A DNA stretch of 39,474 nucleotides from Candidatus Gastranaerophilales bacterium (GCA_944325535.1 CALVAL010000013.1:1-39474); one strand, 5' to 3'. Shown: positions 18,705 through 27,019, numbered from the stretch's first letter. The notes: generated by a model not told the origin, from the letters alone. A program made the numbers and translations.

Positions 18705-20144
18705 ATGCGGAAGTTTTTGTTAATATTGGGGATTTTACTTATTGGAGCTTCATCTGCATTTGCAGCTAAAATTCCTGATGAGGTAAAAAGTTATATTCTA
18801 GAAAAAATTCCGCAAGCTGATATTAGATTTGATGGAGTTATTATATTTCCTGATAATACTATATATTTGCCACTATATCCATCTTTATTTTCAGATATAA
18901 AAACTTTAAAGATAAAAGAGACATTCCCTGCTAATAAGGAACTAAAACAAGAACCAGATGTTGTTATTTTTAATAATGATTTTACATTATTAAAAGTTTT
19001 ATCAGATGGGGAGGGGCATAGAACTGTAGCGCATTTAACAAATCCACCTTTACAAGTAAGAACTGGATTATTACCTCAAGATATGCTTGTTCCAAGTGGG
19101 CTTATAATCCCAGAAAATATTAAAGGGATTATAGGTAATTTAAAAATAGACACAAAAAGTGAAGATATGATTAAGGTAGAAAATAAGGATTCTTATGAAG
19201 ATTTTTTATCTGAATCCGAGCCTGTTAATCCTCAAGCACTAATTTCTCAGCTTAAGAATAAAGTTCTCTTTGTTACTACAAATTATTCTAAAAATATACA
19301 AATAGTGCAGCCTGCAAAAGCTGTACCTAGATATTCTTTAGCTCAAAAATCAATTCCTATAGATGTTAAAGCTGTTAATAAGGGTAAATTTTTATTAGTA
19401 ACTACTTATGATAGACCATTTGTAGATGTAATTTCGGTAGCTGATTCAAGATTTATTAAGCAAATCAATCTTTCTTCTAATCCAGAAGAAATTTTGATAG
19501 ATGCTGCTAATAATAAAGCATATGTCACGTCTCCATCTGCATCTACGATTTTTGTAATTGATATAAACACTATGTCTCTTATTCAAAAAATCAAGATTAA
19601 CGGATATTGTGAAAACTTATTACTTACTGATGATAAGTTATTCTATGTGGATAAGTTAAAGAGTGAAATTTGGGCTATTGAGTTAAAGAATGGTTATGAG
19701 CTAAAAGATATTGGTAGATTTCCTAATGTTTCAGCTTTAGCGTTTACTAACAATAAATTGTATATTTCAAGTAGAACAAAAAGCCGAATTGCAGTTATAG
19801 ACTATTCTACACTAGGACTAATTAGCGAATTTACGACTGTTAATAAGCCTTTAAAAATGATATTAAGAGATAAAACTTTATATATTCTTGGTGCAGAAGC
19901 TAACGTAGTACAGTTAATTGATACACAAAATGATAGTGTAATTGGTAATATAGAATTAGGAACCGGAGGTTTTTCTGCTGGATTCAATTTAATAGATGGT
20001 ACTGATTATGCAGTAGTTACAGATTTAAAGAAAAATCAATATTCAATAATAGATTTAGCAAAAGGTAAATTTTTAAAAACATATTTTCTAAACGTACCAA
20101 TAAAAGATGTTATAATTACAGATAAAGTTGAATTATTTGATTAA
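18705..20144 (+). CDS. Secreted YVTN/YncE-like beta-propeller protein
   Basis: This 479-residue protein begins with a clear cleavable signal peptide: M-R-K followed by a hydrophobic core L-L-I-L-G-I-L-L-I-G and an A-F-A-A cleavage region near residue 20. Residues from about 220 to the end contain repeated beta-propeller blades of the YVTN/YncE kind (for example N-N-K-A-Y-V-T-S-P-S-A-S-T-I-F-V-I-D-I, then N-K-L-Y-I-S-S ... I-A-V-I-D-Y). The N-terminal about 180 residues are an unrecognised domain. The frame is open back to GTG 18666, but the GGGAGAG at 18695-18701 and the signal peptide support the second of two adjacent ATGs (18702, 18705). It is likely periplasmic or surface-exposed. Its place behind dnaJ says little about function. 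Confidence 0.8.
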   Translation: MRKFLLILGILLIGASSAFAAKIPDEVKSYILEKIPQADIRFDGVIIFPDNTIYLPLYPSLFSDIKTLKIKETFPANKELKQEPDVVIFNNDFTLLKVLSDGEGHRTVAHLTNPPLQVRTGLLPQDMLVPSGLIIPENIKGIIGNLKIDTKSEDMIKVENKDSYEDFLSESEPVNPQALISQLKNKVLFVTTNYSKNIQIVQPAKAVPRYSLAQKSIPIDVKAVNKGKFLLVTTYDRPFVDVISVADSRFIKQINLSSNPEEILIDAANNKAYVTSPSASTIFVIDINTMSLIQKIKINGYCENLLLTDDKLFYVDKLKSEIWAIELKNGYELKDIGRFPNVSALAFTNNKLYISSRTKSRIAVIDYSTLGLISEFTTVNKPLKMILRDKTLYILGAEANVVQLIDTQNDSVIGNIELGTGGFSAGFNLIDGTDYAVVTDLKKNQYSIIDLAKGKFLKTYFLNVPIKDVIITDKVELFD

Positions 20145-20157
20145 TGGGTAATACTTT

Positions 20158-20724
20158 ATGGATATAATACTAGACGAAATTACAAATGAAACTTTAGCAG
20201 AGTTAGAAAAAACACAAAAAGATTTTTGGAATATTCCACGTAAAACTGGGGTATTAATGAATATGTTCATTAAAATGATGAATGCTAAAAGTGCTTTAGA
20301 AATAGGAACATCTAATGGTTATTCCGGGCTTTGGCTCGCTAAGGCATTAAAAGAAACTAATGGTAGACTTACTACTATTGAGTATTACGATAAAAGGCAG
20401 AGTATTGCGATAGAGAATTTTAAAAAGTGTGGAGTATTTGATATAGTGAGACCTTTACAAGGTTCTGCCTGTGATATTATAGAAAACTTTGAAGATAATG
20501 AAAAATTTGATTTTGTATTTATTGATGCAAATAAACGAGAATATGTAAAATATTTTGAACTAATAAAACCGCATCTTACTCAAAAAGCTATGATTGTAGC
20601 GGATAATATAACCTCACATGCAGAAAAAGTTCAAACATTTATTGATGCTATAGATAGTGATGACGAATTTCAATATGAAATTATAGAAGTTCCTGGTGGA
20701 ATTCTAGTTGCATATAGAAACTAA
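20158..20724 (+). CDS. SAM-dependent O-methyltransferase (class I)
   Basis: This 188-residue cytosolic methyltransferase resembles the catechol/caffeoyl-CoA O-methyltransferase family. SAM motif I reads A-L-E-I-G-T-S-N-G-Y-S-G near 46-57. It is followed by the acidic residue ending the next strand (T-T-I-E-Y) and by F-D-F-V-F-I-D-A-N-K-R-E-Y near 120-132, which contains the family's metal-binding/catalytic aspartate region. A second D-N-I-T segment (N-L/N-V-type in the family) lies near 149. It starts 13 bases after the propeller gene, so it is probably in the same transcript. The substrate is unknown. Its stop is only 4 bases from the stop of the convergent sigma-factor gene. Confidence 0.88.
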   Translation: MDIILDEITNETLAELEKTQKDFWNIPRKTGVLMNMFIKMMNAKSALEIGTSNGYSGLWLAKALKETNGRLTTIEYYDKRQSIAIENFKKCGVFDIVRPLQGSACDIIENFEDNEKFDFVFIDANKREYVKYFELIKPHLTQKAMIVADNITSHAEKVQTFIDAIDSDDEFQYEIIEVPGGILVAYRN

Positions 20725-20728
20725 GAAT

Positions 20729-21427
20729 TTAGTAATCTTCTCTTCCATGACTTTTTAAATATTCTCTAATTTGATTTAATGAGAACTGCACAATTCTTGT
20801 GATTCTAGAAGGTGATAGCCCTACCATATTAGCAATGTCTTTTGCTTGCATGTTTCTATAAAATCTGTACTCTACAACGGTACGTTCTTTTTGAGGTAAT
20901 TTAGCAATAGCTTGTTTTATAAGTCTACTCATCTCTACAATTTCAGCTTTCTCATCTGGTAGAGCTGATGGATCTTTCAAAAAGTCAAAAGGAGAAGCAT
21001 TGTCTGTTGCAGCTGCAGCAAGACCATCTATTGATAAAATTGTTTCATATACTGCTTCTCGAACTTTTGTTGGTGATATGCTAAATCCCATATCTTCAGA
21101 GGAATTATCCTCATTATTATTTTCTATTACATTAGAAGTATAATCTTCCGTATCGCCATCTTCTTTTTTATGTTTAAGTGTATACCATTTATAGCGATGT
21201 CTTAATTCATTTCTAATAGCCCACTTAACGGCAGTACCAATATAAGCTTCATTATAGTGTGAAAGCTGTTCTTCTGTTTTGCCTTTAATTAACGTTTGCA
21301 CAGCGATTATACCAATGCTCACTAATTCTTCATACTCTATCATGTGGTTTGGTATTCGTCTATGCTCTACTCTTGCTATTTTCTGTACAATACCTATGTA
21401 CTGATTAATTAAAGTTTTATTGTCCAT
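20729..21427 (-). CDS. Alternative RNA polymerase sigma factor (sigma-70 family, group 3-like)
   Basis: This 232-residue sigma factor has region 2 at about 7-78 (Y-I-G-I-V-Q-K-I-A, E-Y-E-E-L-V-S-I-G, then a W-A-I-R-N-E-L-R-H promoter-melting/-10 segment) and region 4 at about 172-226 (L-P-Q-K-E-R-T-V-V-E-Y-R-F, then a helix-turn-helix ending S-P-S-R-I-T-R-I-V-Q). The middle (85-165) is acidic and low-complexity with only a weak region 3. It lies 87 bases downstream of flhB on the same strand, with its own candidate promoter. This fits a flagellar/export-regulon sigma such as FliA, but its region 2 text differs from classical FliA, so I leave the symbol empty. Confidence 0.87.
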   Translation of the reverse strand: MDNKTLINQYIGIVQKIARVEHRRIPNHMIEYEELVSIGIIAVQTLIKGKTEEQLSHYNEAYIGTAVKWAIRNELRHRYKWYTLKHKKEDGDTEDYTSNVIENNNEDNSSEDMGFSISPTKVREAVYETILSIDGLAAAATDNASPFDFLKDPSALPDEKAEIVEMSRLIKQAIAKLPQKERTVVEYRFYRNMQAKDIANMVGLSPSRITRIVQFSLNQIREYLKSHGREDY

Positions 21428-21455
21428 CTTTTCTTATTAAAACTAACCTTATTCT

Positions 21456-21484
21456 ATATTACATTGATTTTAATATTTTTTCAA
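21456..21484 (-). promoter_or_regulatory. Candidate promoter of the sigma-factor gene
   Basis: On the minus strand TTGAAA (21484-21479), a 17-base spacer and TAATAT (21461-21456) precede the sigma-factor ATG by about 30 bases. It may allow expression independent of flhB. Confidence 0.45.
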
Positions 21485-21514
21485 GTAAATTTAAACCTCT
21501 AAATTTCTTTCAAA

Positions 21515-22579
21515 CTAATTCTCTTGTTTATTTTTTAATCCGTATACAAATAATAGAATTTCTGCGACAGCTTTATATAATTCAGGCGGTATTTGTTGAT
21601 TTAAATCTACCATTCTGAATAATGCACGAGCAACTGGTGCGTTATCTATTACAGGTACATTGTGCTGTATAGCAATATCTATAATTTTTTTTGCAATAAG
21701 CTCTGTTCCTTTTGCTGTAAGTGTCGGAGATTGCATAGTCTCGGCATCATATTTAAGAGCGCAAGCAACGTGGGTTGGATTTCTTACTACAAAATCAGCA
21801 TCAGGTACAGAATCCATTGCACCTTGCTGTAACATTTGCATACGACGCTGTCTTAGTGCAGCTTTAACATGCGGATCACCTTCGGAGTTTTTATACTCAT
21901 CTTTAATTTCTTTAAAAGACATTTTTTGGTCTTTAAGAAATTTCCATTTTGTCATTCCATAGTCAGCAGCAGCAATTATTAAGAATGCAATACAAGCTTT
22001 ATAGATAAATTCTACAATTAATTTCCCGAATTCTATCATTACTGCAAAATGATTATCTATTGCTGCAAGCATAAGAATGCTTTCTAAATGTTCCTTATAT
22101 ACTGTCCAACCAACAAGACCTAGAACTGCTACTTTTACAATATTTTTGCCTAGCTCAAATAATGTTTTTACTTGGAATAAATTCTTAAAATATTTTGTAG
22201 GATTTAATTTATCCAATTTAGGTACAAGTGGAGCTGTTGCAACAAGTGGACCTACTTGGATAAAATCTCCTATTATTGAAACAAATGCTGCAACAAAAAG
22301 AATTGATCCTATAATTACAACAGTTGGTATTAATGATACTGATAAAATATATGGTAGTCCAATATTTGAAAGGTGCTGATTAGGTATTTGTTCATAAAGG
22401 GTTTTGAATAGACCCACAATTAATTGCCAAATTATTGGTGCCAGCATGTTTATAAAAGAGAACATTACAAGTAGAGATAGTGCAATGGACACATCTTTAG
22501 ATTTTACAACTTGCCCTTCTTTTCTTGCTCTTTCTAACTTCTGGGGCGTGGCGTCAAACTGTTTATCTTCATCACCCAT
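21515..22579 (-). CDS. flhB: Flagellar/type III export switch protein FlhB (SctU family)
   Basis: FlhB is the inner-membrane export-gate component that cleaves itself to switch substrate class in flagellar or injectisome type III secretion. The 354-residue protein has the typical start D-A-T-P-Q-K-L-E-R-A-R-K-E-G-Q near residues 9-23, four membrane segments (about 30-60, 78-106, 147-170 and 185-207), a basic linker, and the autocleavage site N267-P268-T269-H270. The C-terminal cytosolic domain is conserved (N-V-P-V-I-D-N-A-P-V-A-R-A-L). The ATG follows AAGGTAAGAATAT. No other gate genes (fliP, fliQ, fliR, flhA) are adjacent. The partner ATPase gene fliI is 6 kb away on the other strand. Flagellar and injectisome versions cannot be separated from this gene alone. 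Confidence 0.93.
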   Translation of the reverse strand: MGDEDKQFDATPQKLERARKEGQVVKSKDVSIALSLLVMFSFINMLAPIIWQLIVGLFKTLYEQIPNQHLSNIGLPYILSVSLIPTVVIIGSILFVAAFVSIIGDFIQVGPLVATAPLVPKLDKLNPTKYFKNLFQVKTLFELGKNIVKVAVLGLVGWTVYKEHLESILMLAAIDNHFAVMIEFGKLIVEFIYKACIAFLIIAAADYGMTKWKFLKDQKMSFKEIKDEYKNSEGDPHVKAALRQRRMQMLQQGAMDSVPDADFVVRNPTHVACALKYDAETMQSPTLTAKGTELIAKKIIDIAIQHNVPVIDNAPVARALFRMVDLNQQIPPELYKAVAEILLFVYGLKNKQEN

Positions 22580-22664
22580 ATATTCTTACCTTAGTTGGAT
22601 TTTATTAATATTATTCTATCATAAAGTTTTATTTTAGTGTAGAATGATTATCAAGGAGTAATTT

Positions 22665-22958
22665 ATGAAAAAATTTTTATTAATATTAGGATTGCTTATA
22701 ATTCTTGCATTATCTGCTTATATTTATTTAAATATATCAGGCAAAATCGGAATGATTAGTCTTTTTATATGTGGAATTTTACTTGGAATATTTTTAATGA
22801 ATTTTGTTTTGAATGTCAAAAATCAAAAGCTTAATTCATATAAGCGAGAGTTGGAAAAAGAAAGTATTAATTCAACAGAAAATAGCTCCAGGGTCAAAGT
22901 ACTGGAAGCAAAAATTGAAGTATTGGAAAAGGCTCTTGAAAATGCTTTAAAAAAATAA
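22665..22958 (+). CDS. Small two-helix membrane protein with coiled-coil tail (LapA-like)
   Basis: This 97-residue protein has two membrane helices (about 4-24 and 30-53, the second containing F-I-C-G-I-L-L-G-I-F-L) and a charged helical cytoplasmic tail (about 58-97) with coiled-coil character. That is the topology of LapA/DUF1049 proteins, which act in envelope assembly. ATG 22665 follows AAGGAG at 22653-22658. It is divergent from flhB (85-base gap) and precedes clpP, which has its own promoter. Similarity to LapA is by layout and hydrophobic pattern only, so the functional call is tentative. The gene itself looks real. Confidence 0.68.
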   Translation: MKKFLLILGLLIILALSAYIYLNISGKIGMISLFICGILLGIFLMNFVLNVKNQKLNSYKRELEKESINSTENSSRVKVLEAKIEVLEKALENALKK

Positions 22959-22976
22959 ATCATATATTTATCCTAT

Positions 22977-23005
22977 TTGAATTCAAGCAGGTTTTATAGT
23001 AAAAT
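22977..23005 (+). promoter_or_regulatory. Promoter of clpP
   Basis: TTGAAT (22977-22982), a 17-base spacer and TAAAAT (23000-23005), 24 bases before the clpP start codon. Confidence 0.6.
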
Positions 23006-23029
23006 AAGCTTGATAAAAGGAGAGATGGA

Positions 23030-23641
23030 ATGACAACTGATTATAAAAAAATATTGAGCTATGTACCAACAGTAATTGAATCATCTTCAAGAGGTGAGAA
23101 GTCTTTTGATATTTTTTCAAGATTACTAAGAGAACGTATTATTTTCTTAGGGACTGAAATTGATGATGATGTAGCTAATTCAGTAGTTGCTCAGCTTCTT
23201 TTATTAGATAGTGAGAATCCTGAAAAAGATATAATGCTTTATATAAATTCTCCAGGTGGTGTAATAACTGCAGGAATGGCTATTTATGATACTATGAATC
23301 TTATAAAAGCTGATGTTCAGACAATTTGTTTAGGTGAAGCAGCTTCTATGGGAGCATTCTTATTATCAGCAGGTGCTAAAGGAAAAAGAATGGCACTGCC
23401 TAGTGCAAGAATAATGATTCACCAACCATTAGGCGGCGCTAAAGGTCAAGCTACTGATATTGAATTAGAAGCTAAAGAAATTTTGAGAATGAAAGATATG
23501 TTAATTGGAATTATGGCTGAAAATTCAGGTCAGGATTTTGAAAAAGTAAAAGCTGATTGCGAAAGAGATCACTACCTATCTGCAGCAGAAGCTGTAGAAT
23601 ATGGCTTAATTGATAAAGTTGTCACATCGGCATATAACTAA
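23030..23641 (+). CDS. clpP: ATP-dependent Clp protease proteolytic subunit
   Basis: ClpP is the barrel-shaped serine protease that degrades proteins fed by Clp ATPases. The 203-residue protein has a complete catalytic triad: S106 in G-E-A-A-S-M-G-A, H131 in M-I-H-Q-P-L-G-G, and D180 in C-E-R-D-H-Y-L-S-A. The start is ATG 23030 after AAAGGAG. An earlier ATG six bases upstream runs straight into TGA and is not used. No clpX or clpC follows. A hairpin terminator lies just after the stop. Family length and motifs are normal, so it should be an active peptidase. Confidence 0.96.
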   Translation: MTTDYKKILSYVPTVIESSSRGEKSFDIFSRLLRERIIFLGTEIDDDVANSVVAQLLLLDSENPEKDIMLYINSPGGVITAGMAIYDTMNLIKADVQTICLGEAASMGAFLLSAGAKGKRMALPSARIMIHQPLGGAKGQATDIELEAKEILRMKDMLIGIMAENSGQDFEKVKADCERDHYLSAAEAVEYGLIDKVVTSAYN

Positions 23642-23656
23642 AAAGTTTTTAAAATG

Positions 23657-23690
23657 TAAAAGCGAGTTACAATATTGTGACTCGCTTTTA
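23657..23690. terminator. Hairpin terminator after clpP
   Basis: A 14-bp stem (TAAAAGCGAGTTAC / GTGACTCGCTTTTA with one G-T wobble) and a 6-base loop start 15 bases after the clpP stop. It has a short T run inside the 3' arm. Confidence 0.75.
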
Positions 23691-23719
23691 ACATATATTA
23701 ATAATTTGAAGGATATTTT

Positions 23720-23748
23720 TTGCAATTTAAAATTCTTCATAATACAAT
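23720..23748 (+). promoter_or_regulatory. Promoter of metK
   Basis: TTGCAA (23720-23725), a 17-base spacer and TACAAT (23743-23748). The predicted start near 23755 gives a leader of about 59 bases. Confidence 0.55.
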
Positions 23749-23754
23749 GTTGCT

Positions 23755-23813
23755 ATTGTACAATCCGGGTCGGAATTAAAAACCTTACCGGAATAATAAT
23801 TAAGGAGAAAAAA
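23755..23813 (+). promoter_or_regulatory. metK leader with possible small pseudoknot
   Basis: The short leader contains GGGT-CGG-AATTAAAA-ACCT-TA-CCGG at about 23766-23791. GGGT can pair with ACCT, and the loop CGG can pair with the downstream CCG, forming an H-type pseudoknot with an A-rich loop shortly before AAGGAG (23802-23807). Alternatively the outer CCGG words pair with each other. It matches no SAM riboswitch consensus I can recall. Confidence 0.35.
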
Positions 23814-25085
23814 ATGACATCAAAAAAATTTTTATTTACTTCCGAATCAGTAACGGAAGGACACCCAGACAAAGTTTGCGATCAAATTTCTGACGCAATT
23901 TTGGATGAGTTTTTATCAAAAGATCCGCAATCGAGAGTTGCTGCAGAGACTACAGCTACTACTGGTATGGTACTTGTATGCGGAGAAATTACATCTAATT
24001 GTTATGTAGATATTCCACAAATAGTTAGAAATACAGTAAGAAATATCGGTTATTCAGGAACTGCTGGTGGTGGTTTTGATTGTGATACTTGCGCAGTATT
24101 AACAAGTATCGATGAACAGTCTATTGACATTGCTGGCGGTGTTAATAAAGCTCTAGAAACAAGATCTGAAAATGCTGATACATCTAAATCAGAAACTGAA
24201 AATATTGGTGCTGGTGACCAAGGTATTATGTTTGGATATGCTTGTAACGAGACTCCTGAATTAATGCCGTTACCAATCAGCTTAGCTCATAAACTTTCTT
24301 ATAGACTTGCAGAAGTAAGAAAAGAAGGTATTTTAAAATACTTAAGACCAGACGGTAAATCTCAAGTAACAGTTGAATATGTGGATGGAAAACCTTCAAG
24401 AATCCATACAGTACTTTTATCTACTCAACATTCAGCTGAAATTAATGGTGTAAGTGATAACTCAAAAGTTCAAAATATAATTAATGAAGACTTAAGAAAA
24501 TATGTAGTAGATCATGTATTTGCTAACGAATCAATCAAACCTGATAAAGAAACTATTATTTTAATAAATCCATCAGGAAGATTCGTAGTAGGTGGTCCTC
24601 AAGGTGATTCAGGTCTTACTGGTAGAAAAATTATCGTAGATACATATGGCGGATATTCTCGTCACGGTGGCGGTGCTTTCTCAGGAAAAGATCCTACTAA
24701 AGTTGACAGATCTGCTGCTTATGCTGCAAGATATGTTGCTAAAAATATTGTAGCAGCAGGACTTGCTGAAAAATGTGAAATAGAATTAGCATATGCTATT
24801 GGTGTAGCAGAGCCTGTTTCAATTTTTGTTGATACATTCGGTACTGGTAGAATTTCTGATGATGAAATTTCTGAATTAGTTAGAAAGAACTTTGATCTAA
24901 GACCGGCTGCTATCATTACTAATTTTGATCTAAGAAATTTACCTGCTAAAAATGGTGGTAAGTTCTATCAAAAATTAGCTGCTTATGGTCACTTAGGCCG
25001 TACTGATTTAGATTTACCTTGGGAAAAATTAGATAAGGTAGATGAATTAAAAAAGTCTTTAGATAGTGCTTGTGCACTTTGCTAA
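23814..25085 (+). CDS. metK: S-adenosylmethionine synthetase
   Basis: MetK makes S-adenosylmethionine from methionine and ATP. The 423-residue protein starts at ATG 23814 (AAGGAG at 23802-23807). The open frame extends about 200 bases further upstream, but that part crosses the clpP stop region and a terminator and is not coding. Family signatures are all present: [10 protein letters not shown] near 14-23, [12 protein letters not shown] near 129-140, and [19 protein letters not shown] in the C-terminal half. It is monocistronic, bounded by hairpins on both sides. It supplies methyl donor for enzymes such as the nearby O-methyltransferase. Confidence 0.97.
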   Translation: MTSKKFLFTSESVTEGHPDKVCDQISDAILDEFLSKDPQSRVAAETTATTGMVLVCGEITSNCYVDIPQIVRNTVRNIGYSGTAGGGFDCDTCAVLTSIDEQSIDIAGGVNKALETRSENADTSKSETENIGAGDQGIMFGYACNETPELMPLPISLAHKLSYRLAEVRKEGILKYLRPDGKSQVTVEYVDGKPSRIHTVLLSTQHSAEINGVSDNSKVQNIINEDLRKYVVDHVFANESIKPDKETIILINPSGRFVVGGPQGDSGLTGRKIIVDTYGGYSRHGGGAFSGKDPTKVDRSAAYAARYVAKNIVAAGLAEKCEIELAYAIGVAEPVSIFVDTFGTGRISDDEISELVRKNFDLRPAAIITNFDLRNLPAKNGGKFYQKLAAYGHLGRTDLDLPWEKLDKVDELKKSLDSACALC

Positions 25086-25108
25086 TAAGTTTTAAAGATT
25101 ATAAAATG

Positions 25109-25142
25109 CAAATCCGTCTCATTAATTTGAGGCGGGTTTGTT
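25109..25142 (+). terminator. Intrinsic terminator after metK
   Basis: A 13-bp stem (CAAATCCGTCTCA / TGAGGCGGGTTTG, with G-T wobbles) and loop TTAATT are followed by TTTATTTA, about 24 bases after the metK stop. Confidence 0.8.
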
Positions 25143-25171
25143 TATTTATGTAAAATTTATTAAACAAGCTA

Positions 25172-25200
25172 GTGACAATAAAACTGTATTAAGATATTAT
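25172..25200 (+). promoter_or_regulatory. Promoter of the 158-residue gene
   Basis: GTGACA (25172-25177), a 17-base spacer and TATTAT (25195-25200). It lies between the metK terminator and the AAGGAG of the next gene, and supports the internal GTG start rather than the longer open frame. Confidence 0.6.
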
Positions 25201-25236
25201 AGACTTATCAAGCGAGGGGAAAAGGAGTTTGGGCTA

Positions 25237-25713
25237 GTGATTAATAAGAAGATTGAAACAGTATATCCTGTGCAGAGTAGTCTGTCTAACAATGATGATG
25301 CATTTACTGCACTATCTACATCAGCTTTATTAGCAAAAAGTGCTGTTCCATATTCTCATCGTAGAGTTGCTGATAATTATGTTATTATTAAAAGAATTTA
25401 TCGTTTCCAAGCTGTTCAAAGTAGAATAAATAATTCAGAGTTACAATTATTAAAGAAATATGATTTTAATACACTTGAATTTTCTACTATTAAGCAAATT
25501 AACGAAGAGTTATCATATTTAAAAAAATGGTCTACATCAAATAATGAATTATTAAGAAAAGATGCTGACAATCTTCTTCAAATCAGGTGCAAGGAACTTA
25601 AATACATTGTTGCAAGTAGATATGCTACTGTAACTAATGAAATTTATAATGGCTATAAAGCTTTGGAAAAGTATTTTGAAGAAATTTCTAAGTTTTATTC
25701 CCCAATTTGTTAA
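25237..25713 (+). CDS. Hypothetical helical protein
   Basis: I do not recognise this 158-residue protein. The frame is open from 25138, but that start lies inside the metK terminator. GTG 25237 has AAGGAG at 25222-25227 with 9 bases of spacing and a promoter just upstream. The first about 45 residues are polar and rich in S, N and A. The rest is charged and helical (repeated L-K-K, E-E-L, Y-K-A-L-E-K-Y-F-E-E), without membrane segments or a signal peptide. It has one internal cysteine near residue 117 and another at the very C-terminus. It is followed 67 bases later by the tagged membrane-protein gene on the same strand. Confidence 0.65.
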   Translation: MINKKIETVYPVQSSLSNNDDAFTALSTSALLAKSAVPYSHRRVADNYVIIKRIYRFQAVQSRINNSELQLLKKYDFNTLEFSTIKQINEELSYLKKWSTSNNELLRKDADNLLQIRCKELKYIVASRYATVTNEIYNGYKALEKYFEEISKFYSPIC

Positions 25714-25780
25714 TAATTCTTAACAAAAAGACAAATTTTTGCTTTCACGTGTTTTAGGATTGCTGAAAGGTAATTGTATT

Positions 25781-26506
25781 ATGTTAAATTCTGTTAACTA
25801 TACTAATTCAAATCCTAAATTTGGTCATGGACATAGCTATAGTAATAGTACATATAATAAGCAAGAAAAGAGATTAATAGCTACAACTACAGCATTAGGT
25901 GTAATAGGAAGTTTAGCTTATTTGTCAAAGTCTGCAGGGTATTCCCTTAAACCTCAGAAAATGTTCAAGAACATAAAAAATAGCTATCTTGTAAAAGCTC
26001 CTTATAATGATGAAAAAGATATAATTACGATAGGAGCTGGATCTTGTCTTGGAGGTCTTTTAGGAGGATGTATTGTTGATAAAAATAAACAAAACAGAAA
26101 AGCAAAACTTCAAGAGACTTTATTGCAGATTGCAAATATATCTTTGCCAGCATTGTTTACAGTTAGATTTGCGAAAGCAGGGGAATATCTAGGTAGTAAG
26201 TTTTTAGAAAAGAATCCTCTTAAATCTACATATAAAACAACCATAGCAAAATCTACAGCTGCAATGACAGGATTAATGCTTGGGGTGTATTTTAGTAATA
26301 TCTTAGCTAATAAAGTAAATGAGATTATATTTAAACAAGGAAAAGGAAGACCTGTTAAATTAAGTGATTTTTCAGCTCATTTGGATGATATGTGTTTAGC
26401 AGCAAGACAATTTGGAGAACATCCTATAATTAATGCAGTATCTATGTTTATTCCTGTTGCATTAATGACTGCAGGTAATGAAATAGGCAATAAAACGGCA
26501 AATTAA
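25781..26506 (+). CDS. Hypothetical multi-helix membrane protein with N-terminal P-K-F-G motif
   Basis: I do not recognise this 241-residue protein. The start is ATG 25781 (AAAGG at 25766-25770). An upstream in-frame TTG at 25739 lacks a ribosome-binding site. The N-terminus is unusual: about 25 residues rich in N, S, T, Y and H with N-P-K-F-G-H-G at 11-17. It is followed by hydrophobic segments near 36-52, 78-98 (G-S-C-L-G-G-L-L-G-G-C), 118-135, 155-178 and 215-232. Glycine-rich helices suggest membrane packing. The N-terminal part resembles the start of the epimerase and GH13 proteins further on. A terminator follows directly. It could be an envelope or inclusion-membrane protein, and no function can be assigned. 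Confidence 0.7.
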   Translation: MLNSVNYTNSNPKFGHGHSYSNSTYNKQEKRLIATTTALGVIGSLAYLSKSAGYSLKPQKMFKNIKNSYLVKAPYNDEKDIITIGAGSCLGGLLGGCIVDKNKQNRKAKLQETLLQIANISLPALFTVRFAKAGEYLGSKFLEKNPLKSTYKTTIAKSTAAMTGLMLGVYFSNILANKVNEIIFKQGKGRPVKLSDFSAHLDDMCLAARQFGEHPIINAVSMFIPVALMTAGNEIGNKTAN

Positions 26507-26535
26507 AAGCTGTAGAGCAAGTCCACAGCTTTTTT
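26505..26535. terminator. Intrinsic terminator between facing genes
   Basis: AAAAGCTGT (26505-26513) pairs with ACAGCTTTT (26525-26533), followed by TT. It overlaps the stop of the membrane-protein gene. Read the other way it could also end the minus-strand mini-gene. Confidence 0.8.
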
Positions 26536-26576
26536 AATCATTTTCATACTCCCTTTAAACACACACATATAGCTTG

Positions 26577-26729
26577 TTAAGCTAAACCTAAAGCTTTTCG
26601 ATACCAAGAAAAAGACTCCAATTCCATTCCGTTAAAAGTTGTCTTTAACTGTTGTTTTCTTAAATAATTTTCAAATTCTTCGTTGAATGAGGTCTTAACC
26701 GTTTTTACTTCTTTAGAAATCAATTTCAT
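26577..26729 (-). CDS. Hypothetical 50-residue protein
   Basis: A small minus-strand frame, starting at ATG 26729 after AGGAGATGTAGGG. A longer frame to 26771 lacks a ribosome-binding site. The product is charged and probably helical (K-T-S-F-N-E-E-F-E-N-Y-L-R-K-Q-Q), with no membrane segment, and matches nothing I know. Support comes from a strong minus-strand promoter at 26833-26861, giving a leader of about 98 bases, and from the terminator at 26505-26535 downstream. The transcript could equally be a small RNA. This is the only gene candidate in the 513-base gap between 26506 and 27020. The remaining 26862-27019 is AT-rich, with nothing I can name apart from a possible promoter for the next gene. 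Confidence 0.45.
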   Translation of the reverse strand: MKLISKEVKTVKTSFNEEFENYLRKQQLKTTFNGMELESFSWYRKALGLA

Positions 26730-26832
26730 CCCTACATCTCCTATTTTGAGTAACACACTTATATACGCCAAATCTGTATATTTAAATGAAATGTTTACCA
26801 GTTAAATTCCACACCACTTAATTTATGGGTAA

Positions 26833-26861
26833 ATTATAGCATAAATAAATGCCTTTAACAA
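26833..26861 (-). promoter_or_regulatory. Strong minus-strand promoter for the 50-residue gene or a small RNA
   Basis: On the minus strand TTGTTA (26861-26856), a 17-base spacer with extended TGC, and TATAAT (26838-26833). Transcription would run toward the mini-gene, starting near 26827. Confidence 0.65.
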
Positions 26862-27019
26862 TCTATATGTAAAGAATTGTAAGTAAAATAGGCAAAAATT
26901 ATCCTATAGTATTAAGTTTATCTATTGATTATATAATTATAAAGTATAAGTTGATGTTGATTTAGAGCTTTGTTTAGTATATTGTAATTAAGTAATAGGG
27001 TAGTCGGGAGTTAAGAAAT

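Noticed and set aside
23610-23813. Upstream extension of the metK reading frame
   Set aside because: It crosses the clpP stop and a terminator hairpin and is not protein-like. The metK family start and ribosome-binding site are at 23814.
25138-25236. Longer start for the 158-residue gene
   Set aside because: The TTG at 25138 lies in the metK terminator. A promoter and AAGGAG support GTG 25237.
25707-25726. Inverted repeat TTGTTAA / TTAACAA as a terminator
   Set aside because: It is short, fully AT-rich apart from one G-C pair per arm, overlaps a stop codon and is not followed by a T-tract, so it is probably chance.
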